The notes beneath the pieces are model-generated. The model was given only the letters and a program-made list of their open reading frames with translations, made no database searches and had not been told where the DNA came from. This document shows, piece after piece, positions 34,306 through 46,933 of a stretch of DNA of 64,000 nt (the stretch's first letter is position 1; every line of letters begins with the position of its first letter). This DNA comes from Siphonodentalium dalli (lineage: Eukaryota; Mollusca; Scaphopoda; Gadilida; Siphonodentaliidae): contig CP136062.1 in the NCBI GenBank assembly GCA_032622095.1, positions 4,030,001-4,094,000 on the forward strand, written 5' to 3'. The position numbers were made by a program, and so were the translations under genes.

Positions 34306-34679
34306 ATCCTCCCACAATAAAACATAAACTCGATATTCCCGTCCTGAGGCTGAATAAGAATTAGGGCATCTCAATTCTCTTTCAAATTCAATTTGTTTAC
34401 GGACGCAGTAACCCACACATTCCTTGGAACAATCATAGCAAGTAGATAAAATAAATCCAACCGCCTCGCGTGACGGCATATTGGAAAATTAATTTTCTTC
34501 CTTTGGTTCATGATCAGGTTGTGAATAGTGTTTTTAATTTTCATCCAATTGAATCTTTTCAATTGTTTGTTTGTAGCTACATGTATAGCACTCTCACATT
34601 CGGATTTCTTCAATTCTCTGCACATAGTGATGTTGGCTTTGAATATTGTTTTTAACAACTCCGTCTCCTGTTTGGTTAG
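34306..34679 (-). repeat. Fragment of the 28.17-28.56-kb module
   Basis: Near-identical to 28170-28560 and 51340-51705. It carries part of the unidentified minus-strand frame. Both edges are abrupt breakpoints: left against the ~1-kb element's flank, right against pogo-like coding sequence. Confidence 0.75.
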
Positions 34680-35740
34680 TCAGTATCTCCTTAATGTACA
34701 GTGGATCTGCTGAAGGAGAGTTGCTACCACCTTATGTGGTATACAAAGCGGAGCACCTGTGGTCAACATGGACATACGGTGGACCACCTGGGACGCGTTA
34801 CAATAGGTCAAAATCCGGTTGGTTTGATTCTACTTCATTCGAAGATTGGTTTTTCACCATCGCTCTACCACATATGAAGAAGAAGGCTGGAAAGAAAGTG
34901 ATGCTTGGTGACAATTTATCAACCCACATTAACCCTGAAGTACTGAAGGCATGTGCTGAGAATGACATAGCGTTTGTTTGCCTTCCGCCAAATAGCACCC
35001 ACCTGACCCAGCCACTGGACATTGCTTTTTTCCGGGCCATGAAGATAAAATGGAGATTGTTATTGACTGATTGGAAGAAGCGGGAAAAGTCGGCAAGCGC
35101 TATACCCAAGGATGTGTTCCCAATACAGCTGGCAAAACTGCATGATGCAATCTCTGATAATGTTTCCGAGAATCTTAAGTCCGGTTTCAGGAAAGCTGGG
35201 ATTTGGCCAATTAACAAGAATGAAATTTTAGATCGACTTCCTCACAGGCGTGACAGCACAAACTTAATCGGAGATAGCTTCATTGAATACCATGGTGATT
35301 TAAGAGGTGAAGTTGCAAAAGAGCCCCGACTGAAACGAAAGAAGTTAAACATCGAACCTGGAAAAAGTGTGTCTTTATGAAGACATCAAATGCAGTGAAA
35401 AAAGTTCTGAAGCAGCAGCGGCTCCATGTGTTGAGAACAATCAGAATAAATCTGCACAGTCTACTAGCAGTGGCCCGACTGGAAGTGGAGATGGGCCTAT
35501 TGACAATGAGACTGGGATGTCTGATGGCGAAATCGAGAGAATGGTGTATGGGGATGATGACTGTTCAACAGACCAGTCCGATGGTGAAAATGCGGAAGAA
35601 TCATACAATTCCAACAACATTCAAAAATGTGAGAAAATAAAACTAGGATAATTAGAGCAGAATGAAGAAATTGTCCCAGAAAACTTACACCAAACTATAT
35701 TACAATTTAAATGTTCTGAAATTTAAAACGTTATGACAAT
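34680..35740 (+). pseudogene. Pogo-like DDE transposase fragment (no element ends)
   Basis: Same exon as 30032-30829 but joined upstream to unrelated repeat sequence, with GDN and QPLD catalytic blocks present (LPPNSTHL version). A one-base insertion near 35370 shifts the frame before the acidic C-terminal tail (DNETGMSDGEIERMVYGDDD...). No inverted ends are present, so it was carried here by rearrangement rather than insertion. Right edge about 35740. Confidence 0.8.
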
Positions 35741-36270
35741 ACATTACTTCAAAGTTGAAGACTTAACTGTTTTGTTTTTGTATTGGTCAACTGTTATTCT
35801 TTCGGTCTCCCCTCCTCTCCGCCTGTTGAATAGCACAATTTCTGCCAATGTTATCTGACTCAATGTTTCCCAATGTGATTTGGAAAATGCTTCGTTAAGG
35901 GTACTTTTGTTCAAGTCACTCATTTTCTATAAGTACGCTTGGAATTTCATGATGTCGTCTGTTATAGGGAGAACCTGCCCTTTGTTTAGTCTGTTTGATA
36001 CCACTGTTTGCAATGCTGGACTTGACACTTCATCTTCCCATTCATTTTGTATAACTTCCAGGAAGCCTTCAGCGTCCTTAGCTCCATCAGGATTGCTTGA
36101 CATAAGAGAGTCTGTCCTCTTGACTCGTGCACCTTTCTTGAGCTGATGTCAAAGTTTCAAAGCAAGCGAAGGATTATTGTATCTGTTCGTGTTCGGATTG
36201 TACTTGCACAAGATCCTTGTCGCTTGAACAATAACAGGGTATTTACTTGGAACTAGGATATCATTTATGG
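35741..36270 (-). pseudogene. Tyrosine recombinase, central part (copy 3)
   Basis: Minus-strand reading: VPSKYPVIVQATRILCKYN, a TGA where relatives continue (LALKL-stop-HQLKKG), then SNPDGAKDAEGFLEVIQNEW and NRLNKGQVLPITDD, reaching the box I block FNRRRGGETER. The TGA is shared with the copy at 47.75 kb. Further right the gene continues beyond an inserted TTAA element at 37985. Confidence 0.75.
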
Positions 36271-36274
36271 TTAA

Positions 36275-37980
36275 TTCCACATTAAGGTTCCACTCACGTC
36301 AATTTTCAGTTTTTGTGTGGCCATTCTTAAATTGGTGTTAGTTAAATTGTCACATTGTCAGCTTTCTGAGACTGATTTTGATTTTTTTAACGCCACTTAG
36401 TTTTCGTTTTATGATTTCTCAAAGGGTTTGAATATTGAATTATGTTTTTGGGGCGTATTGGGTGTAATTTTTTTGTAATATTATTCTGAACATAACTGGT
36501 GTAAATGATAATGAAAAACACTGTAAGATGCATGTCATATGGTCAATTTGATTAACTCAATCATTTCTATAGGCATTCTCATGCGAATTGATTATTTTTT
36601 TTAATTTATATAGTAATATTTTTTCGTGTAACCTGTCACGAAATTGGTATATATATTTTTTTACTTGAAGAGATGTGAAATGTTTTATTGAGACCATGTC
36701 ATATTTTTATCTTCTAGACAGGGGTAGAAACAAGAAGCAAAATATACTTGGTCCTTCCTTACAAAGAAAGTTCAGATAAAGAGACTCAAAATCTGTAACC
36801 TCTGTCACAAAAATAGTGAAAAATGTCCTGAACCAAAATAAATTTACAATTCAGCGGACTCAATCACAAAAACTTTATAGATGGCCAGATTCCATGTACA
36901 AAACAGTGAAAAGTGCTTGTCATAAAATGGTGGATACTAATACATACATGTACCACCAACTCATCCACCCCCCCCCCCCCCCACCCCACATTACATTCCA
37001 GATATCACTCGGCATGGCAAGTGAAATGGATTACACAGCTTATATAGTTAATTAGTAAATATATGACTCAAAGAACATTTGGAATAACAAGCTTCAACAT
37101 TTGAGAATTTCCTGACACTATCAAGCATTAAACAGCAAAGTTGCCACCAGACCTCATACCAGCATGATATATCATCCCAGATGTGATGGAATACTAGTAA
37201 ACCACCATGGTTGCATGTATGAGTTTGATGGAATTCATATATCCAAGGATGCATGTACATTAAGTTGACATCGGTACGATGCATTCAATCTGAATACTTG
37301 GGCTCAATGGGTCGGATTAAGAGATTCCTGAATTTTCACAGATCTATACTTGAGTAAAGACCCCCCTCCCATCATACAGTGACATCCCGCATATCAGTTT
37401 GATGGAAAGGACCCTGTCTTGATCAACAGTCGAGGGCTGTACAGGGTTGAAGTGGAGTAAAAAATTTACATGAACCTACCAAATATGTATTATGTGTTCT
37501 TTTTTAATTGAAGTTGAGGAAATTAAATTGATTCTGTTTGTTGAAAATACCTCTTCCTGTGATTTGTGGGAACGTAACCGGTCACGAAATTACATGTGAC
37601 CTCTGTCACGGAAAGATCACACATCAAATCAATTATGTGGAGTACTACATCCTTAAATTCTTACAGGTATACATATCTAACAATATTCTATATCATTTTG
37701 CTATTTGAGATTTAGTGAAGGGTCAATGATGAGATAGAATTTACAGGCAACATTCAGAGATTTCAAAAAGGTGTCTTTTTTCTTACCTCTGTCACGGTTT
37801 ACTATCAAGATCTAATGCTTGAAAAAATCAAAGTCTTCTTAAAATTGTATTCTTTTATACAAAAATATCGATATTTTGTTTATAAAATACAATAAAAACC
37901 ACTGTCTTCTTATTCTATGATGGAAACTTCTTGGTGAAAGTTGTCAATTCAAATTGTTTGTAACCTCTGTCACGATGGAA
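36275..37980. mobile_element. 1.7-kb TTAA-flanked non-autonomous element (copy 1)
   Basis: Begins TTCCAC and ends GTGGAA-like (TCGTGACAG side: CACGATGGAA). It is bracketed by TTAA at 36271-36274 and 37981-37984. Conceptual removal leaving one TTAA restores an in-frame join of the recombinase gene. It contains five or six copies of a TAACCTCTGTCACGA motif (about 36629, 36798, 37576, 37595, 37786, 37958). It has no long ORF, and a C15 run near 36968. Confidence 0.8.
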
Positions 37981-37984
37981 TTAA

Positions 37985-38203
37985 CCTTATACATTGTATA
38001 TCTGGATCAACATTTCGCGTTTGAATGAGTAGCCTTGCCATTTCTCTCATCTTCTGACTTATATAGCTGTACAGAAGGGGAAGGTAAGGTGCGCATGTCT
38101 CTGAAATAATTTCTCCCCTAACTTTATGATGTAACGATCATTTCGAGCGGCGATCGTGATTTCGTCGGACGCCATTCTTGTAAAAACTTGATTCCTCAGA
38201 CTC
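37985..38203 (-). pseudogene. Tyrosine recombinase, region between fingers and core (copy 3)
   Basis: Minus-strand coding sequence for the MASDEITIAARNDRYIIK block, then LGEKLFQRHAH and ISQKMREMARLL, reaching QCIR where the TTAA element interrupts. This copy retains bases (LGEKLFQRHAH) that are deleted at 49.66 kb. Its left part joins at 38203 to a module from another position (CTCCGTCTCC). Confidence 0.7.
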
Positions 38204-38490
38204 CGTCTCCTGTTTGGTTAGTCAAAAAGTTCGGACATGACCCATTTTCTACAGGCCATAAATAGTCATTGGGAGCAACTCGCATACCAAATTTTTTGAA
38301 TCCGTTCACAAATGTCAAAGTTGTAAGGCATTCTTTAGGTCCGCCCGCCTGCCTGCCGCCCGCCCGTACGCCAACCGTCCCTCATCAAACCAAAACACAA
38401 ATCAGTTGAATGTGCTATTAAATGTCCTCATAGTGGTGAACATCCATACAAAAAAATTATTCAAATTGGTTCATAAAAACAATATGTGAT

Positions 38491-38935
38491 ATAGTTGGAG
38501 TCATAGCTACTATGCCAGAGAGGTTTATAAAACATCGCTGGCTGTCTGTTTATGATAGATCATTCCCTGCCTTGCAAATTTTCTATTACGGATTTATCCA
38601 TCAAAGTTTAAGAGCTGACTACAAAGATGTGATAGATGAAATATATAAGACCTTGAACATCAGCAACGAGTCAAGAGCAGAAATAGAGAAAATGCATACA
38701 ACACTGAGGAAAAAGAACATGACGAAAGAGGGAACTGACAGAAAAAAGAGTTGTCGAGATACTTTTCTTCACACAGGACAAGACTCAGCTTCAACTGGCT
38801 TTCTCAAATGCAAGTGTCCTGAGTATATTGAAAGCATATGTCGGTTTATTTCAAACAAAGGACACATTGGTTCACCAATTGCATGATAAACAGCTGGACA
38901 CCTTCAAGCAATTGCTTTCCTGTTTTATAAAGAAA
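38491..38935 (+). pseudogene. hAT-like transposase, central fragment (copy 2)
   Basis: Equivalent to 28826-29236, with an 18-bp deletion (six residues around SVDTERL) and a frameshift after RKKS. The KHRWLSVYD motif is kept. It ends at the same CFIK breakpoint. Confidence 0.75.
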
Positions 38936-39769
38936 CAAACATGCTGAGGTAAATCCTGCAGTCTGATTATAAGTATATTACCTCATCATGTTGGTGTCTT
39001 AAAATGTATGCCACTTTTGAAAATAATGATGCCAAAAGTTCATCGTAGGCTCATAATGCTGTAAGGTTCAAAGTCAATTTTAAGTACCGTAAAGCGGGGT
39101 TACTTTGGCCCGCAGGGGTAACTTTGGCCCAAAAACAAAAAAGTTTTCTCAAACCGTGATACAATTAATAACAGTATACTCCCATTCTAAGAGTATACAT
39201 CTTCAATATTAACTTTATTCCAGTATTTTAATTACCAAGAAAAATGTTTTCTGAAGAAATTTGAGACAAAATGGATTCCAGGTAAGGTAAAATACTGGAT
39301 GTAAACAAGTATTTCATAAGCGCTAAAAATAGAACCTTCCCAAAATCCTTATGGTGTGGTCACATGACCAAGGTCAAAAAAGTTGTATGTTTTATGACTT
39401 CTGATCATTGTTATGACATTAACAGCTGCTTAAGGATATGATAGGCATAATATATCAGTTTTACTTGCTTTAGAGTTAATGATTTGAAGTTTCAATTCAG
39501 TAGGCGTGGCACATAAAGATTTGCACCAAAAAATAATTGCCAAAAATGGCTATATGAGTATTCTGAGGTCGGGAAAATGATTTTTCAGCGTGTATTTTTT
39601 TTTTATGACTGACCCAATCCCCCCGCCCCCGAGTTCATAGGCTTTTTTCGAATGGTCGCTTTGTCCATGTTTCTGAGAATATCTTTGAGATTAAGCTGAA
39701 ATTTGCATAAATTGTTTTGCTTCAAGTACTTTGCTATTAAACTGATTCAAATTTCAAAATGAAGGGATC

Positions 39770-42116
39770 GGGGGGGGGGGGGATTGTTTAGATCTTACAA
39801 GAATAGCAGGAATACTGATTACTGTAGTGAAGTGGGGGGGGGGGAAATCCTTAAAACGTAAACGTATTTCCAGTTCATTCTCATATGTCCCTTTAAACAT
39901 AAAATCATCAGACAACGACTAACTTATATTTTCATGATCTCAGACAACTCTTAAACGGAATGCGTAATTCACATGTCCCTTTAACTAAAATCGATAGATA
40001 GGTCACCATACGAATGTTATTTTGCTTTTCTGACCGTGGCTAACGACCAAAGGGAACATCCCTATTTACCACTTTAATTCAGACTACAATACAAACACCA
40101 TAATTAATTCATCAGGCATGAATAATCTTCAAAAGTCAACTCAGTCCCCTGTGCAATAGCTATGTATGGTGGCTATGTGTTTGGGAGAGCTTTGCTAGAC
40201 TTTAATTTTCGATGCCCTGGGGCAATGTTTCATTTCTATTAAAATATATTCACTGGACAGCTGCTGTGGTATGTTTTGGGTAAACGAGGGTCTTGATCTT
40301 GCTGTACAGCTGTTGTATACGAAATTTCCTATGGGACGGATATATTTCCCATTGACAATGTTTTCAACATAGCTATGGTTAAAATTGTGTCTTTATTCAG
40401 TAAAATTTTCATGAAAAATTGTGTCTTTATTCAGTACAATTTTCATGGAATTAATAGGATTATCTGGATCAATTCATGTTCTTTTCTCTGACAACTCCTT
40501 AAAAAGTAAGTTCTTTGTTTTTCTTCTTTTATATTCTACATGTATATTATTATGTGTACTCGGTGCCGTCCACAAACATTTAGACATACTGGAAAGCATG
40601 TTAGTCTGATTAATACTTACAGACACTCTCAGAATACACGTAATAGATGTAATTATGGCATAATCAATTTTCTAGCCATTCTTTGGCATAATCAATTTTC
40701 TAGCCATTCTTTTCTTGTATGGGCACACCATAATTGATTATTCAGTTACATTTCTGACTATCCGACTTGTCAACTCTGATCAACTTTGGTTTGTTCGAAA
40801 CTTGAACACATTAAAACCATTTCGATAACGCCTACATACAATGGCGATACATGTACAGCGATCTATCTATTTTTAAAATCAACATTTTAACCCAATCCGG
40901 GTGTGTCATAAACAAAATACCACTAACCATCCGTGTAGATATGTTTGCAAAACATTGGAACCATTTGGCTAAATGGAACATTCCTAAACCATACTTCAAA
41001 CTTCAAGTGACTATAATGTCTTTAATTTTAAATTTTTTCGAATTACTTCAACTAATTTCTGTTATCTAAAGATATTTCTCGCTGGACGCAACCAGTTTCT
41101 TGACAAACTGTCATAAATAACTAATGTTTTCAAATGGATAATCTGAGCACAATAAAACTAATATTATACGCTCACTTGACCGACATAACAGCCTTAACAA
41201 AAATTTAACCCGCAATTCGTTCAAAACCAGAACTCACTAAACTCATACTGATTAACTTGACAACATCCTAAAATCATCAGTAAATTTAATACCTATATAA
41301 CCTGCATTAGGTGTAATAATTTAGACCAGCGTACATGTAACTAATAATACCTCGAAAACAAACAATCTTTATTTCAAATCGACGCAACGATTAATGAAAC
41401 AACAACTCGAAATAGACATACTGGCACAACACAACAGCAGTTTCTAAGTTTACCTTATATAGAAAAATTGATGGAACCATTTTAAACTATAGTTAAATCT
41501 ACCTATTTACCTATAAAGAGTTGTGAACCAAGCCAAATAATTGCAAAATTGTCTCATACCTTGTATTCCTTCCTATTTCTCCGTGACCACCTGGCATCCA
41601 TCTCCAAGAATTCCAAGAAATGTCTAGCTCACAGCACCACGTCGACCTGTACCACTCTCGGGCTGGTCCCAGGTTCTTAGCATTAAGTTGGCAATTCTTA
41701 GAACACGTTGATGAAATTTATTATTACAAATATTTACAAAGTCACATCAGGCGGCCACGGGGAATAATACAACAACATCTTCTCACGCTGCACGTTAGTA
41801 TCAAGTCTGCGTTCAGAAACAAGAGTGAGATCAGAGAGCTTGGCTCTGTCTCGTATATATGGGCTGAGAGGAAAACGTCCCGAACTCCAGATGTCGTGAT
41901 TTGATTGGAACACGTATGCGCCGCTCCCATCAAAACACCAGATGGACAATTCCATCAACAACAGATGGATATTTCCATCAACAACAGATGGACAATTTAA
42001 TAAGGTGTTTTGATGAAAGCAGTGAACCCCAGAGGCAATTATCTAAATCATTCACCTGAGAGTTGTTGTTCCCAACATCAGGCCAGGACACTGACCCTAG
42101 CTACGAAAGTATTACA
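39770..42116. other. Unrelated segment inside pogo-like copy 2
   Basis: Single-copy in this window. It has two local tandem doublets (about 40380-40448, ~40 bp; 40658-40712, 28 bp) and a small hairpin at about 41928-42017 in which CATCAAAACACC and GGTGTTTTGATG flank 23-bp repeats (AGATGGACAATTCCATCAAC...). Open frames such as 41620-41904 have no recognised features. It could be host DNA captured by rearrangement or part of another element. Confidence 0.5.
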
Positions 42117-42608
42117 AATGTTTCCGAGAATCTTAAGTCCGGTTTCAGGAAAGCTGGGATTTGGCCAATTAACAAGAATGAAATTTTAGATCGACTTCCT
42201 CACAGGCGTGACAGCACAAACTTAATCGGAGATAGCTTCATTGAATACCATGGTGATTTAAGAGGTGAAGTTGCAAAAGAGCCCCGACTGAAACGAAAGA
42301 AGTTAAACATCGAACCTGGAAAAAGTGTGTCTTATGAAGACATCAAATGCAGTGAAAAAAGTTCTGAAGCAGCAGCGGCTCCATGTGTTGAGAACAATCA
42401 GAATAAATCTGCACAGTCTACTAGCAGTGGCCCGACTGGAAGTGGAGATGGGCCTATTGACAATGAGACTGGGATGTCTGATGGCGAAATCGAGAGAATG
42501 GTGTATGGGGATGATGACTGTTCAACAGACCAGTCCGATGGTGAAAATGCGGAAGAATCATACAATTCCAACAACATTCAAAAATGTGAGAAAATAAAAC
42601 TAGGATAA
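42117..42608 (+). pseudogene. Pogo-like transposase, 3' part of catalytic exon (copy 2)
   Basis: Starts within the exon at VSENLKSGFRKAGIWPIN, after all catalytic aspartates, and runs to the natural stop after KCEKIKLG. It keeps the acidic, serine-rich tail deleted in copy 1. Joined at about 42116 to unrelated sequence. Confidence 0.8.
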
Positions 42609-43073
42609 TTAGAGCAGAATGAAGAAATTGTCCCAGAAAACTTACACCAAACTATATTACAATTTATATGTTCTGAAATTTAAAACGTTATGACAATACA
42701 TTACTGTACATGTGCCATAAGCAAAACACATTCATCTCAACTGACCAGTTTACGATGAATTTAAATGATTGCCTGCTAATTTGCGGCTTATGTAACAGTC
42801 AAGTTGTTCGTCATCTACATAATTCAAAGAAAATTGTGTGCATGGACATGAATCTAAGGCATGCTAGATGAATACTGCGCGATTTAATGGGAAACTTCAC
42901 ATCAATTGCTTACCTTTTATTTTCGTAGGACTTTTGTACTTCAAACAATTCTCAAACAATAATTAAAGTATAAATGACATTAGTTTAATAATAGTGTCTA
43001 CAATAATAATCATCTAAACGCATTGAAGAGGAAGGTTAACACATGTTCATCACACCATCGTTTCTTGTTTCAG

Positions 43074-43331
43074 GTGATTGGGTCGTGGTGAATTATGAGG
43101 GGTCGCCATTTCCTGGTCAGGTAGAGACTGTTGAAGTTACTGGCGCTGAAGAAAAATGTTATGGTCAAGTGTGATACCACAGGCTGGAAATGGCCAAAGA
43201 CAAGAGACCAGATTCTTAACCATTTTAGTGACATTCTTGAGAATATTGATATATCTTCTATTGTGCTTTACAATGATAGGGGTGTCTTCAAGATAGAGTG
43301 TGGAATTATATTTCAGACCTGGGGTGTATAG
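43074..43331 (+). pseudogene. Pogo-like transposase C-terminal exon (copy 2)
   Basis: Same exon and same frameshift as 31040-31297; acceptor CAG at 43071-43073. Contains WKWPKTRDQI and RGVFKIE. Confidence 0.7.
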
Positions 43332-43841
43332 TGAGACCTTCCGGAAATAGATTTCTCTATGTTGTACAAGTAATGTGCAGCACTGTGTCTGACATAATTG
43401 TTGACATACATGTATAATTATGTGTTAGAATGTGTTATATCAGTCATATCCCTGAATTGTGTTTGCTTAATTAATATAAGTATGTTATTTCTGTTGTCTG
43501 TTTGTTTTAAACTACCCAAGTGTATACGCATTTGTCATCAGCATTGACTAATGGTGCAAAAACAATTGGTGGCCAAAGTTACCCAACAGGTGGGGTAACT
43601 TTGGCCACCCACAAACAAAACAAAAACTAACACATTCTAGTATAGTCTCAGGTATTGCATATTTGTGACATTGTAGACACATCAGGTCCGCATATTTAAG
43701 CAACTAGAAATTAGTGATAGGTTTGTAGACACATCAGGTCCGCATATTTAAGCAACTAGAAATTAGTGATAGGTTTCTTTGTTTATAAGTTATCAAGTGA
43801 GGAAGGCAAAAAGTGGGCCAAAGTAAACCCGCTTTACGGTA

Positions 43842-44378
43842 TAGATGAAACTACCTTCTTCCACATAGTCTGTCTTCCACCGGTATTTCATCGAGCGATT
43901 TCCCGCTATACTTTCCTACAGTGCCTTGGTCAAACGCATGTAATAATCTACCCATCCTGACAACTTGTATTGTCTCCTGTGGTAGACGGTAAAATGTTTT
44001 ATGCACTTCCATGTCGTGACCCATGAACTCTACCATAGTTTCCAAATCCTGCTTGCTGAGGTTCAATATCTGTGACACGGTCGCTACATGTTTCCTTAAC
44101 TTTGTGCTGGTTATCGAACCAGGAAATTTTAAATCTGCTTCTTTAGAAAACCTCCTCATAACGTCAGCACTTCTGATGGAATTTCGTGAATCGAAATTTG
44201 ATCTAGCGAAAACATAAGGATTTTCATCATGAACTCCTGCTTCCGTTCGGAATATTAGCAACAAATCGATGCTCTGCTCACACCGCTTTGTAATTAGCAC
44301 AGGAACAGTACGCCCCTTTTCCCCCTCGTATTCAACTCTGGAAAACATCGCACATAATGCCTTTTCCAAGAAACTTTT
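43842..44378 (-). pseudogene. Tyrosine recombinase, catalytic C-terminus (copy 4)
   Basis: Counterpart of 31754-32291 with the C-terminus in frame (DEIPVEDRLCGRR). Carries LRKH, GHD and the nucleophile tyrosine in FYRLP but lacks box I because of the same fusion to hAT-like sequence at about 44378. Immediately follows the TA duplication of pogo-like copy 2. Confidence 0.8.
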
Positions 44379-45302
44379 CTTCACACAGGACAAGACTCAG
44401 CTTCAACTGGCTTTCTCAAATGCAAGTGTCCTGAGTATATTGAAAGCATATGTCTGTTTATTTCAAACAAAGGACACATTGGTTCACCAATTGCATGATA
44501 AACAGCTGGACACCTTCAAGCAATTTCTTTCCTGTTTTATAAAGCCAGAAGTTATATCCGAGAAGTCGACAAAGTTTTTGAAAAAGTTGAACATGGCTGA
44601 CAAGAAAAATCTCAATGACAGGAATATTTATTATGGAAACGAGGCAAAGAAAATCATAGCAAAGCTTGAAGAGAATGACTCGCAGGTGGAAGAGTTTAAG
44701 GCGAATGCTGAGGATGCCTATATTAATTGTGCGGGATATATGCAAAAAAGCTACCCCTAAACAGTGACATTCTAAAGACTCTTTCGTGCATTGACCCACT
44801 GGTAAGACCGCATCCATCACCTTACAGGGATTGGACTAGAAGGGCTTTCAAAACATTTGGAGAATTTTCTAACAGATGCTGATCATGATGATATCCACTG
44901 AGATTAGGGCCTACCAAATCGATGGAAGTCTTGCCAGATTATGACTATAAAGAAGGAAAGATAGTACAGTGGTGGGCTGGAGTATTTGCCACAGAGAAAT
45001 ATCCATAACTCTCTAAAATAGTGAAGGCTGCATTGTCCATCTTCCATGGCCCCATGGTTGAGTCTTCATTTAACCTTATGGGTGATATTATCGACGTCCG
45101 TTCAACAAGGCTCAACGCAGAAACATTTAATGCCATTCAGAGTATTAAATATGGCTTGCGGGCGAGAAACAGCACCAGTCTAAAATATTTTGAAAGGAAG
45201 GACCCTCTCCATTCGCCTGTACATCGGGATATATGCAGAAATTTAAGGAGTGCAGCGTCAAATTACAAAAAGGAGAAGGAGAAGCAAGCTGTTGGGCCAT
45301 AA
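44379..45302 (+). pseudogene. hAT-like transposase, C-terminal half (copy in deleted element 2)
   Basis: Near-identical to 32292-33213, with the same frame-breaking changes between CAGYMQKSYP and ALSIFHGPMVESS, plus one extra base near 44930. It is a duplicate of an already dead copy. Confidence 0.8.
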
Positions 45303-45313
45303 TTAATAATATG

Positions 45314-46344
45314 TTTGTTTCCCCTCGCCCGACCGCCCCATTTTAAACCCGCCGACTGAGATTATTATTTGCGTCTCGTTGGTAAAAAATTATTTATATT
45401 CATGTTCAGGAAATCGGCATTCCTCCGGTCCATTTCCGGTGTTTTTTAATTCCGCGTTTTTGCTTTTCCGACGTTAAACTTCCGGGTGATGTTTGTTGAC
45501 ATTTCGCGATGGATTAGTCTGCTAAAAAGCAGAAAATATCTGCAAGTCTCTGTGTTAACATCGTTTTGAAAAATGGCGACAAAAATACGACATTAATTAA
45601 GAATAGGATCGGCGAATATGACACAGAACGCACGTGGTCCGATGTGTTGGAAAGTTTGCTAACCGGCAATGACGAGGTCACGGAGGTGAAGTTGAAAAAC
45701 AGCGTGGTAGCTGTCAGCGTTTCGCAAACCGGAACGGACACTGTCAATGTATTTTCGTGCGATTCGGGCGAAGCTGTTCGGGTGATAATGGACTTCGACC
45801 CAAAATTGAAATTTGTGAAATTTCTTGTCAGTGAACCAGGACATCAGAGTGCTATATTTTCAACTAAATAAATTAGTCGTGCTCGACTGTCGGACTCCAT
45901 TTGGATACATTTTAAGTGGTATGACTACCCACTAACAGACTTCCAGGAAAGGTTCTATAGAGTAATTGAAGACTCCAAATGTCGCAATGCTCACCAGTGA
46001 ACTAAATGTAGATAATAAGATAGTCCTTGAATTTGATGCATCACAGGTGCCTATAGAACCAATAATTAAGAAATGAATTTTCCTATCCATGACTTGTCTC
46101 ATATCAAATATTTCACACTGTTGACATTCGTGTGTGAAACCTTAAATTGTTAATTTAATTCATTCAAACTTAATAAAACATGAAGTACATGTTCTGACAT
46201 GATCTTTTAACAATCAAACCATATTCCAAAGGCCTAAATACTTTCCGATATAACTATTGTAGTTTTGGCAAAAACAATAAATAATATTTTACCTACCTAC
46301 CTACCCAAGTAAAAAATTTAGATTAGGGAGAGGGGAAACACAAA
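45314..46344 (+). mobile_element. Unclassified ~1-kb element with imperfect CCCCTC ends (copy 2)
   Basis: Same position in the hAT-like gene and same ends as 33224-34265. Includes the coding-like segment with the early TAG (about 45510-46075). Confidence 0.55.
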
Positions 46345-46385
46345 ATCTTATAAGTGTGGCCTTGTAGAGAAAAAGCAGAAACTCA

Positions 46386-46558
46386 AGATCAAGTTTTCCT
46401 CGATCCAAAGCTAAAACGAAAGCTGCCTCTGCATTAGAGCAAAAAGAAGAACTAGCTAAACACGAGCAGAGAGAGAGAGAGAAGAAAAACTGTAGAAAAA
46501 GAGCCCTGGAGCAGCTTTCAGTTAATGTGAAAAAAAGACAGATTTGTCAGTGAAAATT
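46386..46558 (+). pseudogene. hAT-like transposase, C-terminal basic exon
   Basis: An open stretch ending at TGA, translating to a lysine/arginine/glutamate-rich tail (KAKTKAASALEQKEELAKHE...KKNCRKRALEQL). Comparable tails close this transposase family, and it follows the interrupted C-terminus at 45302 after the ~1-kb element. Only one copy is present in the window, because the copy at 34.3 kb is cut just before it. Confidence 0.6.
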
Positions 46559-46933
46559 TAAACTGTTAAGTGGTTAATGTAGATTTGTATATATGTGATT
46601 AATAATGAACAAATGGTGACTTGATGATGATCTGTATTCTTTACCTGGAGGACCTTACATTCAAAGACTAAAATAGTGTTGAAAGTGTGATAGACATTTC
46701 CCATTGGACAGAATATTGAGGAAACCAAAGCGATGAGTACATTTTCTTTAATTATGCATGCTTAATATACCCTACCAGTAGTGAGTCTGAAATATGGGTA
46801 CCAATAACAAAGTACTAAAACTACCTGTAATGTGATGCATGATGTGTTTAACATAATTTTTCATTGAATTTATATACAAAATGTTAGTAATTCTCCAACT
46901 ATAATTTTGGCTTAAGAATAGCCCAGATTCGCT
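46559..46933. other. Spacer between convergent hAT-like and recombinase gene ends
   Basis: 375 bp without coding signal, lying between the C-terminus of one element copy (plus strand) and the C-terminus of the next (minus strand). It probably contains one or both element termini or the junction between tandem copies; no inverted ends were recognised. Confidence 0.5.

Larger units (their letters stand above)
39085..43841 (+). mobile_element. Pogo-like DNA transposon, copy 2 (with large internal unrelated segment)
   Basis: CCGTAAAGCGGGG starts at 39087 and CTTTACGG ends at 43839, with TA at 39085-39086 and 43840-43841. The 5' subterminal region has a second GGGGTAACTTTGGCC copy. Sequence 39770-42116 has no counterpart in copy 1 and begins with G-runs (39770-39782, 39835-39843). 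It replaces the N-terminal half of the transposase. The 3' half matches copy 1 closely, with the 52-bp doublet described separately. Confidence 0.85.
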
